Part shown: piece by piece, positions 24,455-38,335 of the stretch
Numbering within the stretch: position 1 is the stretch's first letter
How the letters are laid out: each line of letters begins with the position of its first letter
Assembly (NCBI GenBank): GCA_035578905.1
Contig: JAQJVL010000565.1
Location: 1-64,000 of the forward strand
Origin: Stictocephala bisonia
Lineage: Eukaryota; Arthropoda; Insecta; Hemiptera; Membracidae
Direction of reading: 5' to 3'
DNA: 64,000 nucleotides
Notes under the pieces: model-generated
Databases searched by the model: none
The model's input: the letters and a program-made list of their open reading frames with translations, nothing else
What the model was told of the DNA's origin: nothing
Program-made: the position numbers and the translations under genes

Positions 24455-26760
24455 GTATAAAATCAAATAAATCTTTATTTAAAGATGGTAAAAGCGTGGG
24501 TACAAGAATAGTGTCAACAAAAACCCCAAACTACAAACAAGCCTAGAAAAACTACAAATAGCATCCTCGTGACTTTTACAGTACTTTTACATAAATTGTT
24601 TTTTAAAGAGTTCATATAAAGAATAGAAAGTCTTTTAAATTAGAAAGTCTCAGTTCTTTTTAATTTGTTGTCATATTTTCTTAGTTTTTTTGTGATTTGG
24701 CCTTGTGGCAACATATTTAGGAACATGGTACCCAAATATATTTTTATCTTGCATAATTAATGTATTATCTGGTCTTAAAGTTTTCCTCTGGCATTATATA
24801 TGATACGATAAATCACAGTTTTGTTTAGCATGATTTTTCTGGTTATTTTACTCTCACTAAACAGTCTAATATAAAAAAGCTACAAACTGTTAATATTCTC
24901 AAACATTTAAGCTGTTCTTTAATGGATTAAATACATTAAAACAATTCCTAAAACTTTTTTCTACAACTTATATTAATTTTTTATTTCGAGGTGAAGTTCC
25001 TCTATAAACTAAAATTCCATCGTAAGCTATATGAGATAAGATGTTTCCAAAGAAAATAACTTTAACTATTACAAAATAAAGGCATTGTTTCTAAGGAGTA
25101 CAAATCGTTATACAATTTTCCCATCAGGTTGTCAATATGACTGTTCCAACTAAGACTAATTTAATTGTATTCATTAGATTTATTTCAATGTGTCCTACTC
25201 AAGTATTAGGTGCTGTTGGATCTATTTTCATTAGGTAGAAATTAACTTGTTTGTTAAAATTTTAATAAAAAAAATATTTTAATGAAAAAATCTCGTAAGT
25301 TTGAAAGTTCTAAATAACTAGAAATATCTAAACCAGTACCATTTTTGGTAGAAACTGGAACATTTGAGTAGTCCGCGTATATAATCAGCTGGCTTTTTGC
25401 ATTAAAAAATCTTTTAAGGAAATTGGCATCCCTTGAATGTAGAAACAAATAGAAAACGTCCAATAATAGACCACCTTGTAACTCCATGTTTTATCGTTTG
25501 ATAATATGGAGGATATTTCATTATTAAATTTGTACGTGTATTTTAAATATCAGCAAACTATTTCCTGATTGTTAAATATCATTCAAACCACTTTTGAGAG
25601 ACACCTGTTACACTTTATGCTTTCAGTTTGGCTTTTAAGGCTTTAAGTTTTCTTTTTTGGACCCATCAAAACAACAACCTTAATTATTTTTTCGTCAATG
25701 CTTTAATTATTTACTCAACGACACTAAGAAGAGTGGTACTCTTTTGAACTCTAAGCTTTTACTTGTACAGAAATTATAAAAATTAAAACATCCAGACAAT
25801 GTAGTTGAAGACTCTACTATACCTTATTTTATGAAATATCTTGGAAATAAATGGCAGATTGAAATAGAATGGTAGTTTTTTAAAAAATAGGGACTATTTT
25901 TTGAAATTTTTAATTAAGATGGAAAAATAATATATACAAAATAAGAGTTAATTAGGTGTGGTAATAGTTTTCTCGATAGATTTAAAACTATAATGATACT
26001 AATAGGAACATCATCATAGTCACTGGATGGATTATGTTTAAGAGAGTCAATTATATATCCAAGTTCTTTGTCTTCAATTTCATGTTTTAGTCAAGGCTCG
26101 AAATTAAGACATGTTGTAGATACAATGTTCAAATTTATATCCAATGTATTGTTACTGAAATACTGATTGTTAACGAGGAATTATGTGCTTCTAGCATTAC
26201 GTTAGTTGTTATTTCAAAGTGGGTATTACGTATATTCTTTAAAGTACAGGATCAGTTATCACGTTAACAGCATTGGCCAAAGTGATATTATCTTCAGTAC
26301 CACAGCATGTCTCTTCGATAGTTATTTCCCATTTACTCTTAGCCTCGTTTTTAAACATGTTTAATTTACAATATAAAAAGTTAGGCACTGATAAAATGAT
26401 GCCATATTCCTTGTTTCTTGTTTCCCTTATGTAATGCTTTCTTAAGATAATTGTTTTCGTTTTCTCATTACTTTAGTAAGTTGAATAACGTCTTCCTTTT
26501 CCTCTTTTAACTCAAATGTACGTAATCCAATCATCCATTTTTAAATTTAATTCCAATGACATTTTCTAATAAAATAAGTTTTGAAATTCTATTATAAGTA
26601 TCATATTTGTCAGGTATTGGAGCTGATTTTTGGTATATACCAGCTAATAATATTGTTCTCTCCCTAAAGGAAAAGCCAAACACACGAGAAAATCTTTGCC
26701 TGCCAAAGATCATGTCAGCGTTCAGTACCAGTGCCCCTTTAAGCCGGCATGTGACATTAT
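24455..26760 (-). mobile_element. Decayed non-LTR retrotransposon (CR1/Jockey type), minus strand
   Basis: Read on the minus strand, broken reverse-transcriptase (RT) segments follow each other in the family order from about 26060 down to 24600. The 3' end is an AAATAAAGATTTATTTG tail near 24455. Stops and frameshifts occur throughout, so it is inactive. The part above about 26100 is only tentatively included. A minus-strand open segment near 26530-26713 could belong to the endonuclease or linker region, but no catalytic motif is seen there. Confidence 0.75.
24600..26060 (-). pseudogene. Reverse transcriptase remnant of the minus-strand LINE
   Basis: Pieces in family order, with approximate positions: a linker with DSLKHNPSSDYDDVPIS (26000-26050); HLINSYF ... 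FPS then LKISK (25900-25940), matching the FPxxLKxAKVxPI region; GVSQKWFE then YLTIRK (25560-25608), matching the KWFxSYLxxR region; a GVTQGG-like start of the QGSxLGPLLF motif (about 25485); and YADYSN (25362-25379), where active enzymes have YADDTN. C-terminal thumb-like segments with scattered stops follow to about 24600. The second catalytic aspartate is replaced by tyrosine and many stops interrupt the frame. Clade assignment to CR1/Jockey is by resemblance. Confidence 0.75.
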
Positions 26761-29107
<2,347 letters not shown>

Positions 29108-29214
29108 GTAATAGTAACAATGACTAATCGTTCATCTACACTCATTCGAAATCCATATTCACCCATATCTTGACAATCGGCGTCTTAAGAATAAAAATAA
29201 ATAAATAAATAAAA
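29108..29214 (-). repeat. Dispersed repeat family D, copy 3
   Basis: On the minus strand it reads TTCTTAAGACGCCGATTGTC, GATATGGGTGAATATGGA, TTTCGAATGAGTGTAGATGA and TAGTCATTGTTAC, as in copy 2. It lacks the TCATTAATTAATAG end present in copies 2 and 4, so it is truncated or diverged there. Confidence 0.75.
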
Positions 29215-31226
29215 CAAAATGAATACATAAATAAAATGTAAAAAACTTATAACTATGCAAACAACTTATTATTTACATTTATCAAAACTTAGTTACATTG
29301 TATAGAAAAATAAACACAGAACTTATTGATAAATAAATGCACTTAAGTGTTTAAAAATTAAAATATATTAATACAACTCACTTAATTAAACTTGTATATT
29401 TAAAATGACATCCATATTTTCAATTTCAAGCAGCCATTTTTCGAGCTTTTTCAAAAATACAATAAATTACGTAAACAATGTTCATATTATTTCCAAATGG
29501 TTTTATAAAGAGCACATTATACTACAAATATAACAATGGAGATTTAATAAGAAAACTTCCCGGGGCCTGTGGATGATGCTACCGAAACTTCTTCGATAAA
29601 TAAGAAAACTTTGTCAGTGCTTAAGAAGTCACAGATTGCTTCTAGGGTTATCTACCATAAACTTTCTGTTTGGATTTACTACATAATTAGATTTGTATTT
29701 TGTTTTCTGTCAACACAAATGAATATTTTCTTCCTAATTTAATAACTAAATTTTTCGTTAAAAGCTTTACGAAAATTATCCTACAATTTTATACGATTGG
29801 ATTGTTTTGGTCTGCAATGTGAAATTAGCCACTCAAAGCTGTCGATAGTAATGGTTCAGTAAATAATCACAGTGTTCGGTGAATGATATAATGTGTCGAA
29901 CTCTATCGAATAAAAACGTAACTTAAAGTAAAACTAGTGAAATATAGAACTAATTTTACACAACACTTCATACGTAACACCACATTCTCTTTCCGGCTAG
30001 CACGCTCTCTGTCCCTTTGTGTACCAATAACCTCTAATAATATAGTAACAAATAATATTTAAGAATATGTAGAATAAATGACTATCTAGTCCTAACCTTA
30101 CATAAGAATAAAGACATTTTCATTTCACTATCATCTTTTGAACGAAATGTTTAATTCAAAGCCATACATTTATTGTAAATAATACAATTCAATTTGCACT
30201 TTTGATGCACCTTTCTCTATTAATGTACTTTTCAACATCCCCTTCCTCACTCTCAATAGCCATACGATAATCAACATCCTGTGATTTTAGTGATGATTGT
30301 CAACCAAACAAATCAAATGGACAAATAATTGTGCATCTTGGTCGTTTTGCACATGGTGGATAACACACGGTGAACTATTTATTTAGCCATGCTCACATAG
30401 GAAAGTTTTGTTATTTCAACAAGGCCACAAATAACAAAATGAAGTTCCGAAAATAAATAGTGACGAGTTAATTGACGAGGTCAGCTTTACTAGAACAAAC
30501 CAATTAAAGAAAAGGTTTGTCACAAAGACGAAAATAGAGGTATGATGAGGTGCACTATGATTATGTATTATAGAAAAAAAATAGTGGCTCATGAAACCAT
30601 GTGGTTCTACTAAAAGAAACGTTAGCGAAAATGGACGAGTTTTGAAGTCATTGAGTGTTGGAACTGCCACGCCAAAATATGTGTTGGAATCTCCACCATA
30701 AATATTTCAGGGCCTACGACTCTATTAAGAGTGAATGACAGGGGGTTGTAGTGGAGAGTGGTGCTTGCCTATGGTAAACTGTATTGGTTTTTTAAATAAT
30801 ATATTTAGTTTTTTGTTACATTATTCATACAGTACCAATTTAGTATCAACGTTGTAACACATTTAAAAAAAAACATGACGCAACTAATGTATGTTTAGTA
30901 CTTAATTCAAAATATATAAAAATTAATCTATCAAATTCACTAATTTTAATGTTTGAAGAAATGTAGTTCGTAAGTTTAAAACACATTCGAATTATAGAGA
31001 AAATATTAAGTGGATTAGTACGACAGAGCTAAATAAATATTTAATATTGTTGTCTATAAAAGAATGTTTATGCTTACTTTGCATGAAAAGATTAATGCAC
31101 AGTTAAAGAGATAATAGTGAATATCTAAACTATGACTCTGTGTAAATTGTTATTAAATGTAAAAAAACTTTTTGTTTTGTTTAAACTAAACATTACCATA
31201 AGATTAAACAGTCACCCATAAAACAT
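29215..31226. other. Unassigned AT-rich sequence
   Basis: About 2 kb. The minus-strand open frame 30416-30670 has no recognisable motif. No RNA gene or mobile-element end is seen. Confidence 0.45.
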
Positions 31227-31297
31227 TTAAAATAAAAACAACAATTAAATGTAAAACAAAATAGTTGTTTACATTTAATTGTTGTCTTTATTTTAAG
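31227..31297. repeat. Near-perfect 33-bp-arm hairpin
   Basis: The arms at 31227-31259 and 31265-31297 are inverted copies with a 5-base loop and about two mismatches. Core: AACAACAATTAAATGTAAA and its complement. It is the size of a small pre-miRNA-like stem, but AT-rich palindromes are common here and nothing else supports an RNA gene. Confidence 0.7.
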
Positions 31298-34210
31298 TAT
31301 CTTCTAGATCAATAAAGTAAAACCATAAATGGGAATTTTTATTATAATAATATAACCATTCGTATAATATAGGCTATCAAATATTACTAATAATATTCTA
31401 TTTTATAGGTTTGTAAACATCTTAAACGCTTACTTAAAAATATTTATGCTATAAAAAAATTAGCAATAAAGAAAATGTTAATCCAAGGATATTTTAGAGA
31501 CTGTTTAACAAATCCGAAACTCATCAAACGATAAAGAAAAGTTTATTTTACATTAAGAGTTTTAGTTTCAGACTAATTAATTGAATAATGCCGTAAATTA
31601 CTTTACTAAACTTCTTGTTCTTTCCTTTTTGATGGTCTTTTAAACATTTATCTCTTATTTTACGAGTTGTAAAGATTTTAGTTATAAATTAATTAATTAA
31701 ACTGAAGATAATGTTTCTGTGTAAGGATAGATTTATACATAATTAAAAGGACCATAGTGACTGTTGGTTAGTATAAACATTTTTGTGATTCAGGAACTAC
31801 AGACACATATGTTCCTATTGAATATTGTATATATGTACAATGCTTAAGCATGTATTTACAATTCTTACAATCCGACTTACTCCCTTGAGAGTTGCTTACA
31901 GTGTGCACACTCCCACTCACCCTGAGCACACTGTTGGCATTGGCCATGTATACAACATACATACAGATACTCGTGGGACCACCGTGAATCTACCAAAAGC
32001 TAAACTATCCACTTTATAGATGCTCATCAAATTTTAACATATGTGTTTACGGATATAAAATCTCATTTGTTATTGTGTTGTGTTATTAACTTAAAATGTG
32101 TTTGTGTATAAAAATAATCATATATTGAAAACTATATACTTAAACTATAAGGGCTTTTATGGATAATGGAATACAGTTTTTTACACCAATGTTTATTTCA
32201 TTATAAAGAAACTTTCACATTCTGCAAATCCTTAATATATTCTTTCGACCTCAGTATGTGTGGATGGGTCATCACCACCGAACATGTGCAGGTGACCCCT
32301 GTACACCCACCCTCACACGTAATGTAGGTAATAGCCAAACCTTTCGTGATAAATCGTCTTATTAACGTATATTATTTATTAGTTGTGTTTGTTGTATGAA
32401 ATTACAGTTATGAAACGCTGGCACTACACAATTTTCAATCCGTCGTTTGAATAAAATGGAGAAATGTACTATAATAATAATAAAAATATGATTCTCTGTT
32501 ATTTTATAAATTTTGGATTTAATTTTATGGATATTACTAAGTTTAACCGCTTTTTATGTAACTTGCAAAAAGACCAAAGACACCTTTATTATATTTACTT
32601 CACGCATATATATACACACTTATATATTTGTGTGAATACGATCTTTTAATAAATATTATCAAAACATAAAATCACTCTCTAGGCTTGATATTTAAGTACG
32701 TTTTTGTCACTTACAACTTACATGTTTATAATACAAACAAAAAATATCATTGATATTAATTGTAGTATAATTAATAAAAATTTCAATCGGTAAGATTTTC
32801 GCTTTCGATAAGAAAGGAACCATTTGGCGCGGTGAAATTAAAGCTGAGTCTGAAGGAAGAACAAGGAAATCCAATTAGCTTGGTGTCTATGCACTTACAA
32901 TAAATATTTCCTCTAAAGTTGGATATAGTTTTAATGATAGGATACAAGTTTAGATATTTATATTCATTTCAGCTCAAAGAAAATATAAAATATTAATATT
33001 ACAACATGACAACTTGTAATAACATTTTTAACTCAGGTTACTCATTTGTACAATGAAATGGCTTTAAATTTCTCTACACATAATTTCCATGCAATAAATC
33101 ACATTTATTCTCATACACAAATCTATGTTATTTCCTCTTACATTCCAGATGTGTTCTTATGCGGTAATAAATGTCCATGTTCACTTACTTTCATGCTATG
33201 TGAGTACAATTTACAAGTAATTTGCTGATAATTCCTGCATATAAGTTCCTACCTTAGGTGCTCCATTGTTTATTGTCAATCAATATTTATGATAGTATTT
33301 TATAAATCTTTCCATAGGAATTCACGGCTCATGCTAAACGTTTAACCTTCACTAAAACATTTAATATTTGGTTAGTTACGACCTTTAATCATATTATGGA
33401 AGTTGGTTTCAGAGTAAAAATGTTTCGTAAAACCTTTTGTAATTTTTATAATATTTCCTACTGCTACATTTTGTAAACAATTTTAATTATATTTTTTTAT
33501 ATCTGAAGCTTGTAACTTTATTCACCTTGTAGGCGAAATTCTCAAACTGTTTATTGGTTATGATGGGATATTTTTTAACAATTTCAAATCCAATTATATT
33601 TTTACTATAGAGCTTGAACAAATTTAGTTTTATTTATCTAAACCTCAAAAAGGGAAGAAGATTCATTCAACTGAATAACGGTGGATAACATACATTAGCG
33701 ATGTACGTGATAATAGCTTATAACAATGTTCTAGGCCTCACTCAACATGTATACTGCAACAATTATTGCACAAGCAATGTAAATGGTAAAGACATTTCAT
33801 TATCATTGATGGCCTAAGTTTTAATATAACAAACATGAATTATAAAACTTTACACGTAAATAATCAAGTTTAATGTTGCTTAATATATTCTTACCAGCCC
33901 ACTTTAAATAGAGTAACCATTTGACGTTTCTTGTTCTATAAGTAGGTAATCCGGTTCTTTTGAAACACGCTTTATTAAACGTATGGGTCGTCCTGTTATA
34001 CTAAGTGCCTAGTAAAGAAAGTCAAATGAAGGGAATAACCGTAATCCATATGACATATCACTCCTAAATGGCATACTATGAAAACAAGAAAAAACCAAGC
34101 AACAATATTAAATAATGATTGATAATTACGTCTGTGCCTTGTGATGTTAATATGTGGCTCTGATAAATTTTTGCGATATTATTAATATATTAAAATATTA
34201 TTATTATCAA
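31298..34210. other. Unassigned; lone relatives of the minisatellite core
   Basis: About 2.9 kb, AT-rich. Patches near 31905-31985 and 32265-32335 contain CACCC, ACACGTA and GGTGAC strings. They look like isolated degenerate relatives of the CCCATACACGTACAGT repeats. The short open frames in this part show no motif. Confidence 0.4.
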
Positions 34211-34375
34211 TTTTTTTTTTAATTTTTTACCAAAAACTTCAATCGTCAGTTTGCACGGGTAAACTTTATTCAACGAGTGAAGTACCGACTATTGGCTCAG
34301 TGGGGATTCGAATCTTGGACATTGCCATTCTCAGTCCAAAGCCTTAGCCACAGCCAACACGCTGGCAAGTAGCTA
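34211..34375 (-). mobile_element. tRNA-derived SINE
   Basis: On the minus strand, an A-box-like TGGCTAAGGC (about 34341-34350) is followed about 35 bp on by a B-box-like GATTCGAATCCC (about 34303-34314). After a ~75-bp body the element ends in an A-rich tail (34228-34211). This is the internal polymerase III promoter layout of a tRNA-derived SINE. It cannot fold as a complete tRNA, so a functional tRNA gene is not called. It lies directly next to the Helitron end at 34388. Confidence 0.55.
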
Positions 34376-34387
34376 TAGAACAAATGA

Positions 34388-34660
34388 CTAGGGGACACCC
34401 CTGCACGCTACGTGTGCAAACACCGTAGTCACTCACTACGCTCGTCAGGGAAGCTCGGCCTGCAGCCTCGCCTGAGAAATTTACATATAGCCCATTTGTG
34501 GAACTCGGCCTGCGGCATTTAACATTATAAAATTTTTGGATTTTGAGCATATTTTTTATTTTCGAGGGGGGCCTTAAATGTTTTTTCGACCAAAATGTAA
34601 TGGTATAGTGTGATTTAGGAGATAAATACCTATAGTTTGAATATAAATACATCGGCTTTA
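34388..34660 (-). mobile_element. Helitron-like 3' end, copy 1 (minus strand)
   Basis: On the minus strand the sequence ends GCACACGTAGCGTGC (imperfect hairpin), then AGGGGTGTCCCCTAG, followed by T. A short GC hairpin just before CTRR, with insertion between A and T, is the Helitron 3' terminus. The upstream ~150 bp are GC-rich, with GACGAGCGTAGTGAGTGAC and two similar GCAGGCCGAG blocks. The start (TC) was not found, so the true length is unknown. The open frame 34344-34652 spans this end and is not a gene. A second copy of the terminus lies at 43655-43693. Confidence 0.6.
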
Positions 34661-35533
34661 CATTTTCATTTTAGTATTACTATTGTTTTGGTTTTAGGGT
34701 GTTTGTTTTGTTTTTTGTGGGCATATATACCGTATTTTTTGCCCGTTTCAAAATCTGATGGTATATTTGGATTCAGGAATAAAATATATTTAAATTGATA
34801 CCCACTTGAGTAGATAAGATCAGTTTTAAAAATTTTATATGTTAATAAATTTAGTTTTTGGGTCCCCGATACTCCAAATATTTAAGTTTATAAGTTTAAA
34901 TTCATATATGAGGCGCGCGTTTGTTATGAGTGAACTGTGAAGGTTTGAAATGTTTACTTAAGTTAGGTCATAAAAACTACTTTTTTGCAAATTTCCCACA
35001 AGAAATACATTGAAGCCATTTTTGAGCCTATAAAGGCCATCATCTTGTTAATGAGTGAAAAAAGTAAACTATTGTGCATTTTCCTGAAGGTTTCAGAACG
35101 AGAGCTTCAATTCAAGTACACACTTTATAGGGGTAGGACGTCGGGAAGTGCCTAAAAATTTAGTGTCAGTGAGTGAGTCACTACATCGAGCGTCATAGTA
35201 TACAAATATTGCAAACAAATATCATAACTGACTATAGGCAAATATTTATTTATATAGTTTATACTTTTAGTGTTCACAGCTGCGTATTCTAAATACTGGT
35301 CTCACCCATTTAGAATACCCATATTCTAAATATTGTAACAGTGTTATAAATCGTGATTTACGAAGTTAGTAAAGAAATATGATCAATAGCAAAAATAAAT
35401 AGTTTATTCAGATATATTTATAAAATGAAACTAAAACTAATCAATAACTACATTGTTCGGGTACTTTACTTTATAAATAGCCAGACAGTATTATTTTATT
35501 CTATCCAATCCACTTATATATGCAGACATAAAC
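34661..35533. other. Unassigned; may include the Helitron 5' part and LINE 5' UTR
   Basis: Moderately AT-rich. It must contain the 5' end of the minus-strand Helitron if that copy is full length, and the 5' leader of the plus-strand LINE. Neither boundary can be placed. Confidence 0.35.
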
Positions 35534-36290
35534 ATGTTGAAAAACATGCAACCTGAGCCTCAAGAGTTCACACAAACCCTACCTAATCATAACAGGTCTC
35601 CATTTGCAATATATAACAATGTTGAGGTATTAAACAAGGATGGGGAGCGTGGAGTGGAGGATGATGAAGACTTTACTGTAAATAAGAGGAAGAGAAACAT
35701 GCAGAGAAAATCTAGATACAACACTATAAATAAGGCACCGAATATACAGAAGACACAAAGTATACTCAACAGGGAAAAACTCTTTATACTGGAGCCGAAG
35801 AGAACCACAAACACTCCTTTCAACAACATTACAGTGATGGCAGACAGCCACTTCCGGAATCTGGCCATGTTAATAAGGAATAGAGTCACTGAAAGCACTT
35901 CAGTTAGTGGAGTCTGTAACTGTAAGCCAGGAGCGGGTGTGCTGAGTATGAAGCCCCCTCGAGGACACTGCTGGGTCTTGATGGCTGGAACGAACGACAT
36001 TGACGCAGGGAGAGAGGATGTCATTTGCGATCATCTGAAGGAGGTACTGTTGTCGTGCCAGAAGTCATCCAATGTCCTGATGGTACCACTTACAATAAGA
36101 TATGACCTTCCCACAAACAGTCACGTTCACCAAACTGTCAACCGAGTCAACACTTACATGGCGGATCTATGTCATGTCATCGACACGATAATATGGAGCT
36201 AGTAGATATCAGGAGCATAGGCAGGTAACAATACACTTCCCACGGACTACACCTTTGGATCAGTGAAAAGCGTATGCTAGATCACAAGAA
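35534..36290 (+). pseudogene. LINE ORF1 remnant with SGNH/GDSL-like esterase domain
   Basis: A 222-codon open frame (35534-36202) is the longest non-repetitive frame in the window. Residues 1-100 are polar and basic (KRKRNMQRK), as in nucleic-acid-binding ORF1 N-termini. An esterase-like domain follows: VMADSH at 101-106 (family GDSH, usually with the nucleophile Ser) and AGTNDID at 151-157 (family GTND). After the stop, HGLHL appears in a shifted frame at 36238-36252, matching the family's terminal DGxHL block. So the frame is broken near its end. The nucleophile Ser105, the Asn of GTND and the terminal His are all still visible. In such LINEs ORF1 binds the RNA template. The role of the esterase domain is unclear. 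Confidence 0.8.
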
Positions 36291-36548
36291 GGATAGTTGA
36301 TTTTCGAGTTATTCGTTCTCAGGAATCCCATGCTTTGAACACTCAGAAAGCTGCTAACTCCCAGCCAAGCTCTTATACCGCATCACTCTCCAAGTCAAAC
36401 CCCACTATAGCAAATAGAGAAAATAACATAAATAATGTATCGGAGCCATTCTGTAGCAATCATTTCTTAAGGCAAATGAAATCAATAAATCAAGTAAAAT
36501 AAATTTTGTTTCAAATGTATATAAAATTTTGAGGCATCAGCCTTATTT

Positions 36549-37127
36549 ATTCACCAATTATCGTTAATTGTGATATCTGTATATGACTCAACAACTGGCA
36601 ATCCAGACATTTTCCTAGAAAAACTTGAAGGACTTTTGAACTTTCTCAGCCATTGGCGTAACCACCGCATTTTCATGGTTGGAAACTTGAACATTCAATT
36701 CGATATTAGTAAAAGCAGCAGAACAGTTAAACTATTTAAACATTTATTTAAACATATTAATTAAACATTTCTTAATAATACTGCAACACGACGGGGTAAC
36801 TGCTGAGATAATGTATTTGTAAATAGTGATGTAGATGAAGTTCTGTCCTGTAATGTTATAACATTTACTTACTTAGAACATGACGCCATTATAGTTAAAA
36901 TGAATGTAAAGATAACATTTAATAGTGTAAGTGATAGGTCGTCTGAAGTAATTGATAATAGCTTTAAAGTAATATTACTTTTATCAGCAAAAAGGGACTT
37001 TTTGATTAGTTTATTATCTTATAACTGGGTTAGCATGTTAAAACATACTAAAGCTAATATTAGGTTTGAATGTTTCTTTAAAGTTTTATTGAATAATATA
37101 AATTGTGTTAAAGTAGTAAAGAAATAA
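36549..37127 (+). pseudogene. LINE endonuclease remnant (C-terminal half)
   Basis: VISVYDSTTGNPDIFLEKL (about 36562-36625) matches the central part of the apurinic-type endonuclease. FMVGNLNIQFD (36672-36704) sits where active enzymes have the GDFN motif, here GNLN, so a catalytic aspartate is replaced. DNVFVNSDVDEV then LEHDAI (about 36808-36890) matches the C-terminal part with its SDHD-like motif. The N-terminal half with the first metal-binding glutamate is absent. The two open pieces, 36570-36764 and 36900-37127, are fragments of this domain and the following linker. Confidence 0.75.
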
Positions 37128-37525
37128 AACCAAATATTTATTTTAAGAGAAATAAAGAATTGTATATATCACAGTTAGCAAGAATGAAAGAAAGGCTCTT
37201 GTTTTTAAGTAAGATAAATATAACAAGTATAGATAAGACAGTTAAAAATGAATTTACTAATCTTAAGAATCAATATAGGAAGGATATCAGGGATGTTAAG
37301 TGTTCATATAATTCAACACTTATCGAAGAGAGCACTAATAAAAGTAGAATGCTTGGAAAATAATTAAAAACAACTCTTTCAAGGTAAACCACGAAAAGAA
37401 AATTGAAATCCCCCTGATGAATTAAATAGACATTTTATCGATTCGGTAAAGGAAACTAGGAATCGGCTAAATGTTCTTGCATTGTCTATTGGTTCTCAGG
37501 ACCCGTTGAAAAATTTGAACGTTTG
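37128..37525 (+). pseudogene. LINE linker between EN and RT
   Basis: An open frame at 37160-37363 encodes a basic helical stretch (SQLARMKERLLFLSK, FTNLKNQYRKDIRDVK). This is typical of the segment between EN and RT in CR1/Jockey elements. No catalytic residues are expected here. It is assigned by position and character. Confidence 0.6.
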
Positions 37526-38335
37526 AAACGTTACATTCAAGTGGGGAGAGATTAGCCATCCAGACGTATTTAATGCGGTTAAGCGACTTTCAAATTCTAA
37601 TAGTTCTGATGTCTACGGCATGTCAAACAGTCTATTGAAAAGTGTGATAGGTAGCATTGTTGAACCTATATATTACTTTTAATGCATTTTTACGAGAAGG
37701 CATTTTCCCTGACTCACTAAAGGTTTCAAGAAAATGTCCTATTTTTAAAAAAGGCTCTCGCACTCAACCAAAAAGTTATCGACCGGTCTCAATAATTCCT
37801 GTGATTGGGAAATTATTAGAGGTCTTAGTTTATGACCAGTTAAGTAGCTTTTTTGAAATAAACGATGTTCTTATCTCTGACCAATATGGTTTCAGAATGA
37901 AGAGATCCACAGTTTATGTAGTGGATATTTTGGTAAAGGGAACTTTATAACTCTTTTAAAATTACTATATAAGTTGAATTACTATGGTATATCTGGTATT
38001 TAGCTTCAGTTTTTTTAAAATCCTATCTTGAAAATCGCCGGATAAAGGTACTTCTGAATGAACTAAACAGGTTAAGGTGGAATGTGGGAAGCCTCAGGGT
38101 TCAGTATTGGGACCACTTCTTTTTTTTAATATGTATAAATGATTTACCCAATTCAGTAAAATCCAAATCACTGCTTTATGCTGATGAAACTTCTTTTGTA
38201 AGCCTTGATAGTAGTCCCGATCAACTCATTGATTAGACTAAAACACATTAAAATCAGAATCCGATTGGTTCTTGGCAAACGGGTTTAATTTAAATGAAGA
38301 AAAACAAGATCTATTATATTTATTTTAAGAGTGAT
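37526..38335 (+). pseudogene. LINE reverse transcriptase remnant
   Basis: SSDVYGMSNSLLK (about 37604-37640) precedes the open frame 37657-37950. That frame carries FPDSLKVSRKCPIFKKGS, then YRPVSIIPVIGKLLE and QYGFR, the RT fingers motifs in order. The block holding the first catalytic aspartate (FDLSKAFD in the family) is missing: the frame jumps from DILVKGTL to KLNYYGI and KSYLENRR. Then GKPQGSVLGPLLF (38085-38124) and LYADETSF (38175-38198) appear in different frames. YADD is changed to YADE. The remnant fades at about 38335. Confidence 0.85.

Larger units (their letters stand above)
35534..38335 (+). mobile_element. Decayed non-LTR retrotransposon with esterase-like ORF1, plus strand
   Basis: Family order is kept: ORF1 with an SGNH/esterase-like domain, then an endonuclease (EN) C-terminal half, then reverse transcriptase. 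The element is dead. The EN N-terminal half and the RT segment around the first catalytic aspartate are deleted, both active-site motifs are substituted, and frameshifts are frequent. The 3' end is not marked by a clear poly(A). Esterase domains in ORF1 are known from CR1-clade LINEs, so the clade call is CR1-like by established knowledge. Confidence 0.85.

Noticed and set aside
34303..34352. A functional tRNA gene
   Set aside because: A and B boxes are present, but no acceptor stem or anticodon arm can be drawn, and an A-rich tail follows, so a SINE fits better.
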